The notes under the pieces are model-generated. The model worked only from the letters and a program-made list of their open reading frames with translations, did no database searches and was not told the origin of the DNA. Positions 36,001 through 48,977 of a stretch of DNA of 64,000 bases are shown here, piece after piece (positions within the stretch are counted from its first letter, which is position 1; each line of letters opens with the position of its first letter). The stretch covers positions 186,001 to 250,000 of the forward strand of contig VXBM01000416.1 in NCBI GenBank assembly GCA_013400155.1. Direction: 5' to 3'. Both the position numbers and the translations under genes were made by a program. This stretch comes from Helopsaltes ochotensis (Eukaryota > Chordata > Aves > Passeriformes > Locustellidae).

Positions 36001-39000
36001 TTCTTGCAATGTATTTTCTATTGGAATGAAAGGAAAAAAATGCCACATTCAGAGAGCACCAAGTTCATAATCAGATGTTTGTGATCTGTAGATGAAGAGG
36101 AGATCCGTGTCCAAGCAAGTAACCTGCCTTGTACTTGTGAGATTGAACTGAGCAGGACTTCAAGTCATGAGCTCTTAACTGTTGGTTGGCTTTGTTTTCC
36201 CCTTGGTATTATTTATATCTTTTGGATTACAATACAAAGGGCTCATTGAAAAATCAGTAGTGAATAAAAGCCTCAACTTCAAATCAGTAGTTTCAAGCAC
36301 TCTCCAAAGTATAGGGAAGAGAAGGGAATATTGATTTCTCAAGAAATCAACTATTAGGAAATGAAACAACTTTTAAAATGTGGGGATGTTACCTTATTGG
36401 CAATGCTTTCAAGAAGTGCATTCTGATCTTGGCTCTTGGATGCCTCTTATACCATCTCCCTACAAACTGGAAAGCTGCTTTGCCAGAGCTTGAAAAGGAA
36501 GCATTTTTTCCTGTTCAAAACATTTTCAGCATTTCAAGCCAAACAATTTGTGTAAAGAAATAGATCTCTATTTAAAGAAATAAGAGCAGACTATTCATTA
36601 TCTGGAATCCTACTTTAGCATGTTCTTTGTTTTGGAAGCAAGGCTTTGTGAATTGTGAATTGTACTCAGTTTATGACCTGACCAGCCATGAATGAAAGAG
36701 CTGGCTGATTCTGTCTCCACAGTTATGTGCCTTTCTTGTAAACTCTGACTCTGGGCATGCTGTAATAACGTTTTCTTGTTCCAGACTGGTGAGGTTGAAA
36801 TGGAAAGAAACGAACCTGATTGAAGTTGCAGGTCTGCTTGTAGCTTGTTTCATTCTAGATACAGTTGGAGACAATTTTATTTCCCATTAGTCAAGATTAA
36901 AAAAAAGCCTCCAGTCTCACATACACCAGCTCCACAAAGAAAGACAGATATGCTTCAGTTTGATTTCCTGGAACTCTCCTTGATTCAGTGAGAGGGTAAG
37001 GCAAATACCCCATTTAAAATTTGAGATGCTGGAACAGGATCAAATTGTTGGAGCAGACAGCTTTTTTAACTGTGAGGTTGCCCACGAGTGTAACAATGCG
37101 ATCAAAAGTAGCAGGTTGTTATGTTTGTTTTCAAATTCAATGTGATGGTTGTATCGAGAAATATTTAATTGGAGAGAAACTTCTGATGCTGTCCTGCACT
37201 CACAAATATTTTTCCAGCTAATGCCTCTCCTATTTCTTGACAACAAAACCAGAAGCATAAATGGAAAATGAAGTCAACCTTAACAATATGTACCATTCCT
37301 TTATGAGCAGATTTGATTGTTCATTGTCTGCATATAGAGTGGTGTGCTGATATGACAGCACAGAGTATTCTGACTTTTCCCAGACTTTTGGGACACTTCA
37401 AGGTGTGATTATGGAAAGTAACATTCAAGAGATTGTGCAAGTTCGGTGTGACATGTTACTTGAAAATGACAAGAAAATGACTGCTCCTCTGAGGAGGTAG
37501 ATGCTGCTGCATGTAAACATATGGGGAAATGTAATTTACTGCATTTTTCTTGTGGAAGCAGTTATTTTTATTATTTAAATGGAAAGAAAAGGTTCTTACA
37601 GTGTTACTTGGTATTAGTGAGTTAGCTGTTCTTCCCACATATTCAGCCTTCTTTTACATATAACTGCATATGCTTTTCTTTGAGAACATGATAGAAAATG
37701 CAGCCCTAAAAAATAAGTTACTAAGTTTTAAGAGCTCTTAAGCAGATGCTTTAGAAATCATTTCTACATCATTGTGCTATTCCATTGTTATGTTTTAGAA
37801 ATGTTGAGACATTTAAGTGTATTTTAAACCTGTTTCTATGTGTGTTGTGAGCATAAAATTTCATGGTTTTTGTCAGCTGAATATAACGTGCTTGGGAACC
37901 CTCTCTTTAGAAATTGAAAGTTCAAATCTGTAGAAATGGTGCTGTTTAAGAAAATCTGTGTTTTTCCAAATTTACCAACCGGTCAGTGCCATCTCTCTGT
38001 ACAAATCCTACCCCAATGTCATTCAATGATGGATCACTGTGGTGCATCATTAAATATTGAACGTTGATTATGTAAGTGCTGCAGGATTTAGTTTAGTTCT
38101 CTGTACATAAAGACTTGTGAAACTTGGCCAATAAGTTTCCACAGTGTGAAGAAAGGATAGAAATGCTTTGTGATGCTGGTCTTTTACATAGGAGTCAGGG
38201 GGAAATAAAGAAATTGGAGTTATGCAACAGTACAATTTGCAGACTTGAGAGAAATGCTCAGAATAAGTGGTCAGAAACACTTTGGCTGTGAACTTTGCTG
38301 ATCTGAACCTGCTGTGGGAATTATCCTTGTTATTTAAAGATCTAGTTCAATTATACCTAAATTCTGTTTGCTTAGATACCAAGCAGACGTTTATTTTCTA
38401 TTACTATTAATGATTCAGTCAGCCTGTGTATCAGGCATTAGTACCTATACATAAGGTTGTCTGTGTCTGCAGCTATTTCAAGCAATTAACAAGTTTAAAT
38501 GTAACTGCTGTCATATGGGTGGCCATTTTGTCCTATTTATAAGCTTGTTGTTGAAGTGTTTCTGTAGTTAGATACGAAACATGTATTCAGACAAACTTAG
38601 ATCTATCTGAGAAGTTTCCCAGCACAGTGGAATGAAAGAGTTTTGCAGAAAAATATGTTTACATTCAAAGGTAATTTCTAACACTTCTGTTGTTTACAGC
38701 ACAATTTTAAATCTGGTCAAGTTAAAAAAAAAAACAAAAAACAAAACAAACAAAAAAAAGCCCCCAAAGAACAACAAACCAACAAACATTGACTGCAGAT
38801 GTGCCATTTCTTTGTTCCCTGAATTCACTCCAGATTGGTGAACTCATAAACTGCAGAACATCACCATTTTCTTTCTTTTAGTTGCGTTTCATAGGAAAAA
38901 TTTGCGGCAGGCCAAAGTAATAGCTGAACTCAAACAGTTTTAGGGATTCAGGTCCAGGTTGCAGAGCAGCTGCACTGTGAAGTGTTGGTGCTGCTGGAGC

Positions 39001-42000
39001 AGTGGGGAAAGAGGAGGAACAGTCAAGGTTCTGCGCCTCAGCCACACCCTCGAGACCTGTCATGGAGCATTATCCCTTTGCCACATCTGGGGGCCATAGA
39101 AAAGATAATTTTCACCCATGGGACTCTTGCTGACAGTTCATATACTTGGTCCTGAACATAAAGTTGAAGCGTTGTGTGGTGCAGCTGATTTGTCCAATGT
39201 CAAGCAGTCATTGCAGTTGAGCTAGCAAACCTTTAAAGTCTATTCATTAAAGCAAACAAACAGAAAAAGGGGGGAGGGGTAATTGCTTCCAAGGGTTATT
39301 TTAAGAGGAAATAAATGAAACTAGAAAGCCAGGTTTTCGCAAGTAATGGTTTGCCAGATTTGACTTATTCCCTTCCCCTGGGTGAGTGCACTGTGATAGA
39401 GCCTTCAGCAGGGTGATATTGTTGTGTGTTTGTGCAGAACACCTGCAATGTTCTTTGCACAGGCTGGACCCTAAGAAAGGACAAAATGATGTTTGAACAA
39501 ACAGCTGCAATGTTTGAATGTTTGCTCCTGCCACCCACATGCATCCCAAGGTTTTCTTATGAATGTGGATGCTGCTGGATGTGCATTTAAGGGTGGGGGC
39601 TGTGTGTGTGCAAAGACATGCATGTACACCTGGGATTGAGGAAATGAGGAGCTTTCTGTTGCTGCACAAAAAGAACTATCAATTTCCCAGAAGAAGAATG
39701 CTGTAGGGCCAGTTTAAACATTTTAGGGCTGTAGATGTATGACTTTAAGCCCTGGGTAAAAGCTGGCTGAATATGTCATAGACATGATTTGTCTTTGGAT
39801 GATAGCAGCATCTCTCATAAAGCACTCCACTCAATCTGTGGAATGATATTAGTAGTGAATGTGGAGAATGCTCTTTTCCAGTAGCTTGAGGTATACTTAT
39901 ATGAATCTAGCTGGTGAGTGACATGGTAAATAAAATCCAGAGCAAAAATGATACACAGTTAAAGATGTATTTTAGTGACAGGCAATGCAGCAGCAAAGGC
40001 AAACAGAGATAGAGTCCTGCAGTTAGTACGTGAAAATAAGAGGAAACAAATGCCTTCAAGAACTAATGATCCCTTGAATCTTTTATCTGTTATCCCAAAT
40101 TAGACTGGGAAAGATCTATTTAATGGGAAAAAACCTATTCTGCTCCATCTTTTACTAAATCTTGTATTTTCCCCTCCTCAGCAGCCACGCTTGTGAAATG
40201 AATGTTAGGAATAGAATCATTCCATTTGGAGAAGGTTGTATCAAGGCAGGTATTAACAGTGAGGAGGTCTGTGGAGGTACATTATTTTACCATCTACATA
40301 GTTTAAACTACATTTCCTCTTATCTTTGTGACATTAATTCTAGCACCAGAATTACATTAGTCCCCATAGTGGATCTTCATTTCTGACAGTACATTTTTGA
40401 GCAAATGAAAAATCATCCAGTCATTTCTCTCTAATTAGTTGTGTCTCTAAATACCTAATTATCACTGGGAACAAATTGCATGCTACAAAGATAATATTAT
40501 GGAGAGCTGTTAATCTGTTAAGATGCTGCTTTTGAGTTTTGTATGGTTGATGCAGCTGTTAAAACAGAATTTTTGCCACCTGGATATATCATTACCTTTT
40601 TTTTTTTTTTGTAAAATGCAGAAATAACTGATGGGAAACCAGAGTATTGGAGTTGGCTTCTTTAAACATTGTGCTTGTCAGATAAAGAAATGTATCATTG
40701 TGTCCTTCATAATCTACTCTTTTCCATACTTTAAGTTACTTTGGCATTCTTAAAAGGTGAGTCTGTGGCAGCAATAAAAATTAAATGTTCTTTCAGGGTT
40801 ACTTGGTTTGTTAATAGCTTGGTTTGCATTGTCCACATATACATGGCAAGATAGAATAACACAGTGGATTCTTGGAGTTTTCAGCCAAATGCAATCTGCA
40901 TAGAAATTGCATGTTTCTGTAGAATACTTGACAATTATGCTTAGGTGGCTTAACTGTAATTAACGTGTAATGTGCACTTTGGCTAGAAAAGAGAAATTAC
41001 CAGGTACTTACCTCATGATTATTTCAGCATGCTCTGCACAGTTATGGTTTGTGGTCATAGTAGTGCAGAGTGCTGAGTGTTCTCAGCTCATTCTGAAGTC
41101 CATTGGTGCTGAGTATCTCCAGAACCTTCTAGAAGAGGTCCTGAATCCCTGGGAAATATACAGTGACTGTATGTAAAGCATAATTTATAGCTGATGCCTG
41201 CATAGAAGTAATGCCACTGCTTGCTAATGATGTCATCAAAAATTCCCAGCTCAAGGACATTCCTGATCACTAGAGCTATAAAACTTTATTTGTAGTAAAA
41301 CCTCCCTTTTGAGCTGAAGTTTTGGATTTTCTTATATTCCTTTTTCCTTTCTTCATAGCAATTCTTCAGGCTAAAAGATTTTAAAGGTGACGTGTATGAA
41401 CTAGAGGGATTTCAGTTTTAGAGGTAAATGCAGCTGTACACACATTATGTTTTTGTATTGATCTGCTAATATGAAACTTATAAAAATGTGGACTGATAAT
41501 AAGTTGAGAGTTCTAATTAGCAGTCATCACGCTGCCACCTCTTCTATGTAATCAAATCAGCAAAAATCCTGACAATATGAAAAAGAGGTGCTTGAAGAAG
41601 TCTGTTAGTAATCTCATAGGAATACATCTGAAATTTATGCCCTATTTTACTTTCATGAAAAAGTTAATTAAACTAATCAGCACTTCAAGAACCACAAGAG
41701 AAATCCTGTCCCAAATTCTGTATACAGACAGCCTTGAAATGGGAATGAGGACATCACCACGCTGTGTCCCTTGCCGGAATCTGCAGGGACCTGTGAGGGT
41801 GCTGTGGGCATTGTGACCTTCCCCTGCTGTGTGGGTCAGTCCCACTGGACTCAGATTCTGCATCCGTGGAGATGTTGTAGGATTCATCATTTGCTGTATC
41901 CAGAGACATGTGTGGTGATTTGTTTTCCTCTGGGATCTGCCCACGTTGTTCCCTTAGTCCTTATGTCCCCTCTCCATAGCAGAGAGCTGGCTGGGTGATC

Positions 42001-42120
42001 ATGAGCAGTCTTTGCACTGGTGTGGGAAATTTAGGCAGAGGAATCTGAGGAGCCAGGCTTGGAATCCAAGCTGGCCAGAGGTGGACAGAAGCCAGTGCCT
42101 GAGCTGGAGCAGAGAGAGCA
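33070..42120. other. Intronic sequence, unique
   Basis: No repeat family recognised except the A/C tract at 38724. The patch 34290-34660 is GC-richer with a 125-codon + ORF, and 39300-39670 has a 122-codon - ORF; neither has a recognisable motif. The rest is AT-rich with ordinary short ORFs. Confidence 0.55.
38724..38788 (+). repeat. A/C-rich low-complexity tract
   Basis: An A run with caaaaaacaaaacaaacaa units, then gcccccaaagaacaacaaac. It resembles the A/C tract at 9614-9798 and is in the same strand orientation. Confidence 0.88.
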
Positions 42121-42129
42121 GGAGCCCAG

Positions 42130-42360
42130 GCAAGGCTGAGGCTGTTCCTTCCTCAGGTGGTTCTTACCCCGGAGGGTGTCGGGCACCGGGACAGGCTCCC
42201 AGGGGACAAGGGGTCACAGCACCAAGCCTGGCAGAGCTCAAAGGGCATTTGGACAATGCTCTTGGGCACGTGGTGTGACTCCTGGGGGTGTGCAGGGCCA
42301 GGGGCTGGACTCAGTGATCCTTGTGGGTCCCTTCCAACTCAGCATTTTCTGTGATTCTTG
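42130..42360 (+). mobile_element. CR1 LINE 3'-end fragment, sense
   Basis: The order gggacaggctcccagggg, acagcaccaagcctggcaga, gctcaaagggcatttggaca, atgctcttgggcac, ggggctggactcagtgatcc, ttgtgggtcccttccaactc and ttctgtgattctt follows the 3' end of an avian CR1 subfamily. The left edge is uncertain; GC-rich sequence from about 42030 may also belong to it. Short overlapping ORFs here (for example 42012-42278) are shadows of the repeat. It ends with the CR1-type octamer-like attctgtg. Confidence 0.88.
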
Positions 42361-42817
42361 GATGAGCTGTGGATCTCACCACAGTAAAACACACCAGAAG
42401 CCTGTGATGCCGTAAACCAGGGAAGCTGTGAGTGAGCATCTCCTTGCACCCAAGTTGGCTTCAAGGATACTGGTTTCAAATTTCAGTTTTTTCTGGTAAA
42501 AGGGAGAAACAGAGGTTCTGAGCCTGCTTACTTTAGAGGAACCAAGACAAACTAAGCAGAGCCCCGGTACCTAAAGCACACAATGCGACAGTTTGACAAG
42601 TTTTATTCAGAGAAGACATTACTTAGCTGAAAGCCACAACTGTGAGCTAGATTGAAAACCAGGAGAAACACGAAGGCTGTTTTTTCAATGATGATCAAAT
42701 GGACCAGTATTGCTGAGTAATTCAGTTTTGGTGGAATTCGATTCCTCTGTGTTGTGATGTCTGCAAGGCGGCGCCTGCTTCCGGCGCTCCAGCTGGGTTA
42801 TTTGTTAGAATGTTTGC

Positions 42818-42849
42818 TGGTTTGTGGGGTTTTTTGTTTTTTTTTTTCT
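42818..42849 (+). repeat. T/G-rich tract
   Basis: ttgctggtttgtggggtttt followed by ttgt and a T run of about twelve. This is the complementary composition to the A/C tracts found elsewhere. Confidence 0.75.
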
Positions 42850-42879
42850 AGTGCTGGGAAGCCTTAATCATGGGTCAAG

Positions 42880-43400
42880 CCTGCATTGTTTTAGGCCCTA
42901 AATGAACTCAGAACAAAGAGGTAGTTCTGCTGCCGTAGAGTTTATAATCTAAGTAGAAAACAAGAGACAACAGATGGGTCTAGACAGACGGGGGAGCATA
43001 AGGAAACAATGTGACAGCACTGGGCAGCCAAAAAGTCAGTGTTCAAGGGAGAGCAGCAGGCCAGCATGGGTTTTCTATAAGCAGCACATCGAAGACAGGA
43101 TCTGAAATGAGATAATTAAGACAGCTTTGCAGATGGCTGTAGGGAACTCCTTCTAAGAATGAGGCACTTCGGCGGGGAAGGGCTTTGGAAGTAAAGACAA
43201 ACATTTTTTGGTTTAGGGCACGTAAAGTGGGAAATAAAGCAGGAAACACTCAGATAGTGGCAATATCACCAAAAAATACTAGATAAGCACATGGGGGGTT
43301 TTGCAGCAGCATTCTGTATAGGTGGAGTGAGCTAAAGCTGCGTGCCTTTGATCCACTTTGTAAGTGAGGAAGAAGGTGAGGAATGCTCCTTCCTCTCATC
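42880..43400 (+). mobile_element. Candidate ancient amniote interspersed repeat
   Basis: Several phrases match an old repeat abundant in turtle and other sauropsid genomes as I remember it: gtagagtttataatctaagt, acaagagacaacagatggg, agacgggggagcataagg, aaacaatgtgacagcactgg, gacaggatctgaaatgag, gctttgcagatggc, agggaactccttctaagaat, and ttgcagcagcattctgtata. Their order is preserved, spread over roughly 500 bp. I cannot name the family with certainty (an L2/CR1-L3-type LINE 3' region or a derived SINE is likely). It begins about 500 bp downstream of the younger CR1 end at about 42130-42360. Orientation follows the remembered consensus. Confidence 0.55.
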
Positions 43401-45663
43401 CTCACTGAAGAATTTCTCTCCCCTTGTATCAGCAGACACTTCTTGGCCATGGAGAATTTGATGAGATTCACTTTTGAGCCCAAAAAATACTTTGTTTGGA
43501 CATAGAGGTTACAAAACACTTCTGAACTCCCAGATTTCAAAGACTACTGAAACATAAGCCTGGATTTGGAAGTCAAATAAATTTTTTCTCTCAAACAGAA
43601 TAGAAAAATAATCATTAGACCATGTTTGATTATACTGGACAGTTGGTAAACAACTTGACAGCAGTTTCGTCTTATGGTTACATTAGCTATTATTTTATAT
43701 GAAAGCTGTATTTGGCAAATTACAATTTCCCTTTGAAAATGATCCTTGGAAAACAATACATGACATTTTAAATTGCCGTGGTCCATATATGCAAATGAAT
43801 AAATGCAAGATAACTGCATACAGCTAGATGGTGTTAACTGAGTTAAAGGAGCCTTTACTCTCAGATCTCTCATTTTACTATTTCAGTATCCCATTGCTTT
43901 ATTAATAAAGTATTCTGTATTTAAAATGAAAACTGCTTGCAAAAATATATAAGCATTGTTTGCTTTCAATTTCTGTGCAATACATAAAGAAGATGAGAGC
44001 ACTGACTATCTCTTAACAGAATGAAATCCCTCCATATGGCACCCTTCTCCCATTAAGATGTATAATATGAACCCAAAAAGCATCTTTTAAAATAGTTTTG
44101 TAGCTGAAATGGGATTTTAGTTTAGCTTAATTTGTGAATTGCCAGAAGCAAGAATTATCCTTAATGCTGTGTGTATAAGGCTGCTCCCACAGCTGCTCTT
44201 AAGCAATTCTATATCAAAATAACCAGGAGCTGTCTCACATTCATCCAGAAGTTAGGTTTCTAATCTGAATTAATCTAAGTTTCCTTGTGAGTCAACAGAA
44301 AGAATGAAGCATTTGGACAGGACATCTTGTCCTGTTCTATTACAGGAGTTGGAAATAAAATTATCTTTTAAATCTCACTCTTGAGCTATCTCTGTTCCTC
44401 TTCTACAGAGGGAGCCCAGGTGATTAGCTTAGACTCCTCACCTCACTCTAGGCAGCTGGAGTTGGAGGAGATTAAAAACAACCTTTGAAACTGAGCTGAA
44501 CTGCCTTTTATTTCAGGTTGTCAAATGTAGCCCGGTGCTGCAGTTCACAGACATATCTCTGCTCAGCAAGCCAGGGGAGAATGAGAGTCTGTATGGAGCC
44601 AGGACAGAATAGCTGCATCAGTTATCCCGGCAGGTTCACAGCTCCAAGGCTGTCCAGGTTAGCAGTGACCACGAGGTGTAACAGGAAACACCATGAGGAG
44701 CTCTGATGTTTGGTGTGAGGTAACCCCAATGGTGTGTGTTGAGCAATGTGTAAATAATTAATAATCTCACATGCTGGGATTCTGAGATAAAGAAGAGGTT
44801 TTATTTAAAAGAGCAGGGGTTTTTTTGCATGACTGGATGTTCACATATCAACCTCTTTGCTTCATCTGTGAGGTCCTCACCTGAGTACCCAAAGCATCTC
44901 TGTGCTTGAGGTTCCTGCTGACTCTGCGGCGTGGCAGCATCCATTGTGCTGCAAGGATCAGATCCGGGAGGTGCTGATTGAGAACTTGCAGGAGTCTTTC
45001 TTCAGCTGTAACACACTTAATTCTTACAGCTACTTGCCAGATGCAGATACATTTGATTGAGTGCAGCGACCATGATTCTGTCTCACCTGCTCTCAGCCAT
45101 AATCTGTTTTATAACTTTCTCTGTTAAAAGTTCTGGTAGCCCTGCTGTTTGAAAGACTTTTTATAGAGTTCTCAGAGCCTGTAAAAGAAGCCTTTTCCAT
45201 AAATCATATTTTTTAAAGTGCTGCTCCGAGTGATTTGACATTTTTTCAAAAGTAAGATAAAAGTTTATGTACTTGGAAATTATGTCCCTAAGAAGTATGC
45301 ACTTTATATTTTATTTATTTTGATAGCTTATGTTATGATACATTTGATAGATCCTGAAAGACACTGACAGTTTTAAAGATACAGCCAATAAACTTTCGTT
45401 AGTGGGGAAAATGTGCCCCATAATGAACAGATGCCTTTGTCTATGCAAAGACATTGTATCAGCCTTATGACATTTTTCTTTTTCAAAATTTCTGTTGTGT
45501 GTTTTTGACCAGTGTTATGTAATTCCAGAAAAGGAATATTTGACAAACAGTGGAAGGAAGGTCAAAAAGCTTTGCGGCACAAATTCTCTGGGATTATAAT
45601 CCTTAAAGAAAACAGGTGAAAGACAGCAATGATACATTTTCTTATCAAAATTTAGTCCATATG

Positions 45664-45696
<33 letters not shown>

Positions 45697-45697
45697 A
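45664..45697 (+). repeat. (TA)n(TG)n microsatellite
   Basis: About eight TA units followed directly by about eight GT units, then tatatgta. A compound dinucleotide repeat likely to vary in length. Confidence 0.95.
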
Positions 45698-48600
45698 TAT
45701 GTAATTCTAATACCAACATATTGTAAATAATGTCAATTGGATTAGCATAATTTGCTAGCCAGGCAGAAAGAGAACCAGAACCTCAGCTAGCCAAATTCTG
45801 GATTAATCCCCATTGCATGTGAAAAAGACTATTCATTAACACCAGCTGAAGATATGACACACAGCTCTTCTGAAGACTTCACATTGTCTTTCAAAATAAA
45901 ATATGTTTCCTCATAATCCAACAAATTTAAAGAGCACTGTGGAAATTCATTGAGTTGAAAATATGAATTAATCAGTAATGCTATTTAAAATAGTATCAAT
46001 GGATGGACTTTTGAGCTAGAAAAAAATTGAATTGCAATTACCAGGTGGGAAAGTTTAAACAGATGTATTAAGTTTCTGGCAGCCTTCAACCAGTTTGATT
46101 GGTGGATTACAAGGTGAGAGCAAGACCGACACAAAAGTCTTGTGCATGTACTGAGGTGCAGTACAAGCAGAACTGCAGTGTAGAGATAAGAGACTACTTA
46201 AACTCCTGCCAAGCAGTTCTGCTGGTTTTGTTCTATTTACACTGATCCCGCAGTCAGCGCACGCAAGGATTTTTCTTTGTCTTGCGAAGGACCAATAATT
46301 CTGAAATTTCATAAGGGTAATACTGTGATTTCTACTGAAACAGGAACCCCTTCACTTGTAGAAGCAGTTGTTACTGTCATTGTTTCACAGAATGATATAA
46401 AGTACTTGTTTACAGGCATATTTTTAAACTGAGGAGAGATGTGAGTGTTTTATAGCTGTAAAAATCTTTGCAGTTCTGTCAGAGCATGTCTACATGTGCA
46501 ATACCTCACTAACATCTCCTTTCCTCATCCGTTCGGTATCACAAATATCTCTCCTCCCCTTCCTACTGAACGTCAGAATACATTTACTCTGTTTGTATCC
46601 CCTTGACAATAAAAACAAGAGCAAACTTGAACGTTTTGTCTGAGGATATAATTTAATTACCTTTAATAGTATTTTTTATATAAATTGTTCCTACAACAGT
46701 ATTTGATTTTTAACACCTTTTCTAGGCATTTTGCTCTCAAAGAAAGCTTTAATACCAACCCAGTGGAAAATGGCTGCCATATAGATAAGAATTACTGAAT
46801 TTATTTTTTCTTGAGATGGTGGATAATGTTCCATGGTGAATTTATGGTCTGCCACCGCCTGCAGTCAAGAAGCATCTCGTTGTGGTCATGAAAGGAGCCC
46901 TCTATGAATCTGTGAGTTCAAGGCAGGCAGCCATGGGAACCTTGTCCTTTGCAAAGACTTCCACTTGGAAAATGGCCTGGCAGAGGAGCTGCCTTGGTGC
47001 AGTCCTACAGGGAGAGGGACATTGCTGAGCTCTGCTCAGAGCCCTCCCTGGGCAGAGACCATTTCTGAATCATCTGCGGTTTGGGCTCCCCTGATACTGC
47101 CCCAACACAAAGGTTTCTCTTGGGCAATTCATGAATTGACTATTTGCATTTAGCCATATCCCTTAACATTGTACTGTGACAGGTGTCTATTATTTGTAGA
47201 GAAATCACCCTTTTTCCTTCTGTTTGGATGTACTTTTACAGTGATTTCTATTTCTAGTTTATTCGTACTCTGAAATAAAGTGTGGCTAAACTGTATATGT
47301 GAAATTATCCTAATGCTAAAAGCTGAAGTGTTTATAGTTGGTAAACCTAAGTATACCATATAATTAAAACAATTATTTAATCAAAAGATGCTTTCTTAAA
47401 CTGCTTTGCAATTAGTGCTATTGAAATAATTCTATTATTTTCCATGCATTTAATTTCTGTTTTGGTCTCTCCAAAGCACATTTTTTTGTAGAAGGCAAAA
47501 CAACTTTACAGCTATAATTATAGTCTAAACAAGTTGGGGTATGCATGATCAGATTAAAAGACTAAAGTAAACCTTCCCATAATGGGACCAAAGCACAGGA
47601 GAATATACTGTAGTGGAAATATCTGTTTAAGGTTATGAGCCTGTGGGTTTGTTTACAATATTTCCTAGTTTCAGGGATATTGTGTCACTGTATATTCCCA
47701 GAGAGTTGAAAAAAGGATTTCCCACTGCTGACACAATACTTTGCAAGTGTTTGCAGAATAGCACAGAGCTGGTTTATATGTTGTAGCAGTAATGGATCCC
47801 TGGTTATGGGTTTGTTTGTAATATTGATTTCCCGTCAGTCAGATTTTATAAAAAGCTTCACATCCTTGTTGCACATCTCTGGTCTAGATGCTACAGGTAT
47901 TAACCTCAGATTGGGAAAGAGATTTGCAAAGAGAATGTTTCGTGTGCACGGTTGCATTAAGGCTGACGGAAAATTGGTTGGAAGCAATGCCTGCTCTGTT
48001 TGAGAGCCTTTTTGCAGTTCTGGTGTTTAGTGTCCTGAAACCTGTGGGTACATCTTTTCTTTCCACAAATAGTTTTGTGGAAGACAACTACGGGGAAAGA
48101 AAAAAATCCCATGAAGCTCCTGAGAGTGTTACTAGATGCTTCTATTAAGGAATAGACCCTTCCCTATTGACAGGATGAGTCTCTGTAAAGTTCTAGTCCA
48201 GACATCTGAGTAGAAATCGAAGTGTGCAGTGGGTGCACTGATGTGAGGGTAGGCATGTGTGTGGATACCTTAGGAAAAGCTTAGCAATATGAGGAATATT
48301 TTGGAAATCAAGAGGGAAAAGTCTGAGAGAGAGGAAATCTACAGAGACCTGTCCTTTCCCTTAGTGCTGAAAACCCAATTCTCTTCCATGTTTGGCCTGG
48401 CAGGTTGGGAGTGGTGTTAGCCTGGGACAGCACCAGTTCCCCTCAAAGTTCAGGGGTGGAAATGGAGCTCAGCTGGGGAGGGCTCCACAGGGCACTGAGC
48501 CCAGGGTGGAGGGTCTCTGGGTCTGTCCTATCCCTCCCAGGGAAGACCGGGAACAATCTAACTGGGATGAGTGGAGACAGCAGAAGTTGTGCACCAAAGT

Positions 48601-48923
48601 CCAGTGACCCTTCTGCAGCAGAGACAGCAGAACCACAAAGAGGAGGCCTTGTACGTCCGTAATTCACAATTCACTGCAAAGCTTCAAAGATGTAATCAAG
48701 AGAGATTAGTCATGCAGAAAACGTCTAGAGCATAATTTCATTATGGCAGTGAGGAGCACAGTGTCCGGCTGTATGTTCACTGTCTGGTTCCTGTGCAGGC
48801 TTTGTGCACTCCTGGCATGAGAACAGCAGAACACTGCTTTTTTTCACAGCAGAACACCCAGTAAGGTAAGGGAACTCTGAAGGGCTGCAATCCTGCGGGT
48901 TTTTTCTTTTAAACAAGAAATAC

Positions 48924-48925
<2 letters not shown>

Positions 48926-48974
<49 letters not shown>
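48926..48974 (+). repeat. 49-base T homopolymer
   Basis: An uninterrupted run of 49 T. Read on the minus strand this is a long poly(A), as left by a retroposition event whose body would lie to the right (48975 onward on +). I do not recognise a retrogene or SINE there, and target-site duplications could not be identified. It may also be a simple expansion, and the true length may be poorly determined by the assembly. Confidence 0.92.

Positions 48975-48977
<3 letters not shown>

Noticed and set aside
42012..42415. Several overlapping + strand ORFs
   Set aside because: They lie in the CR1 3' end, which is non-coding.
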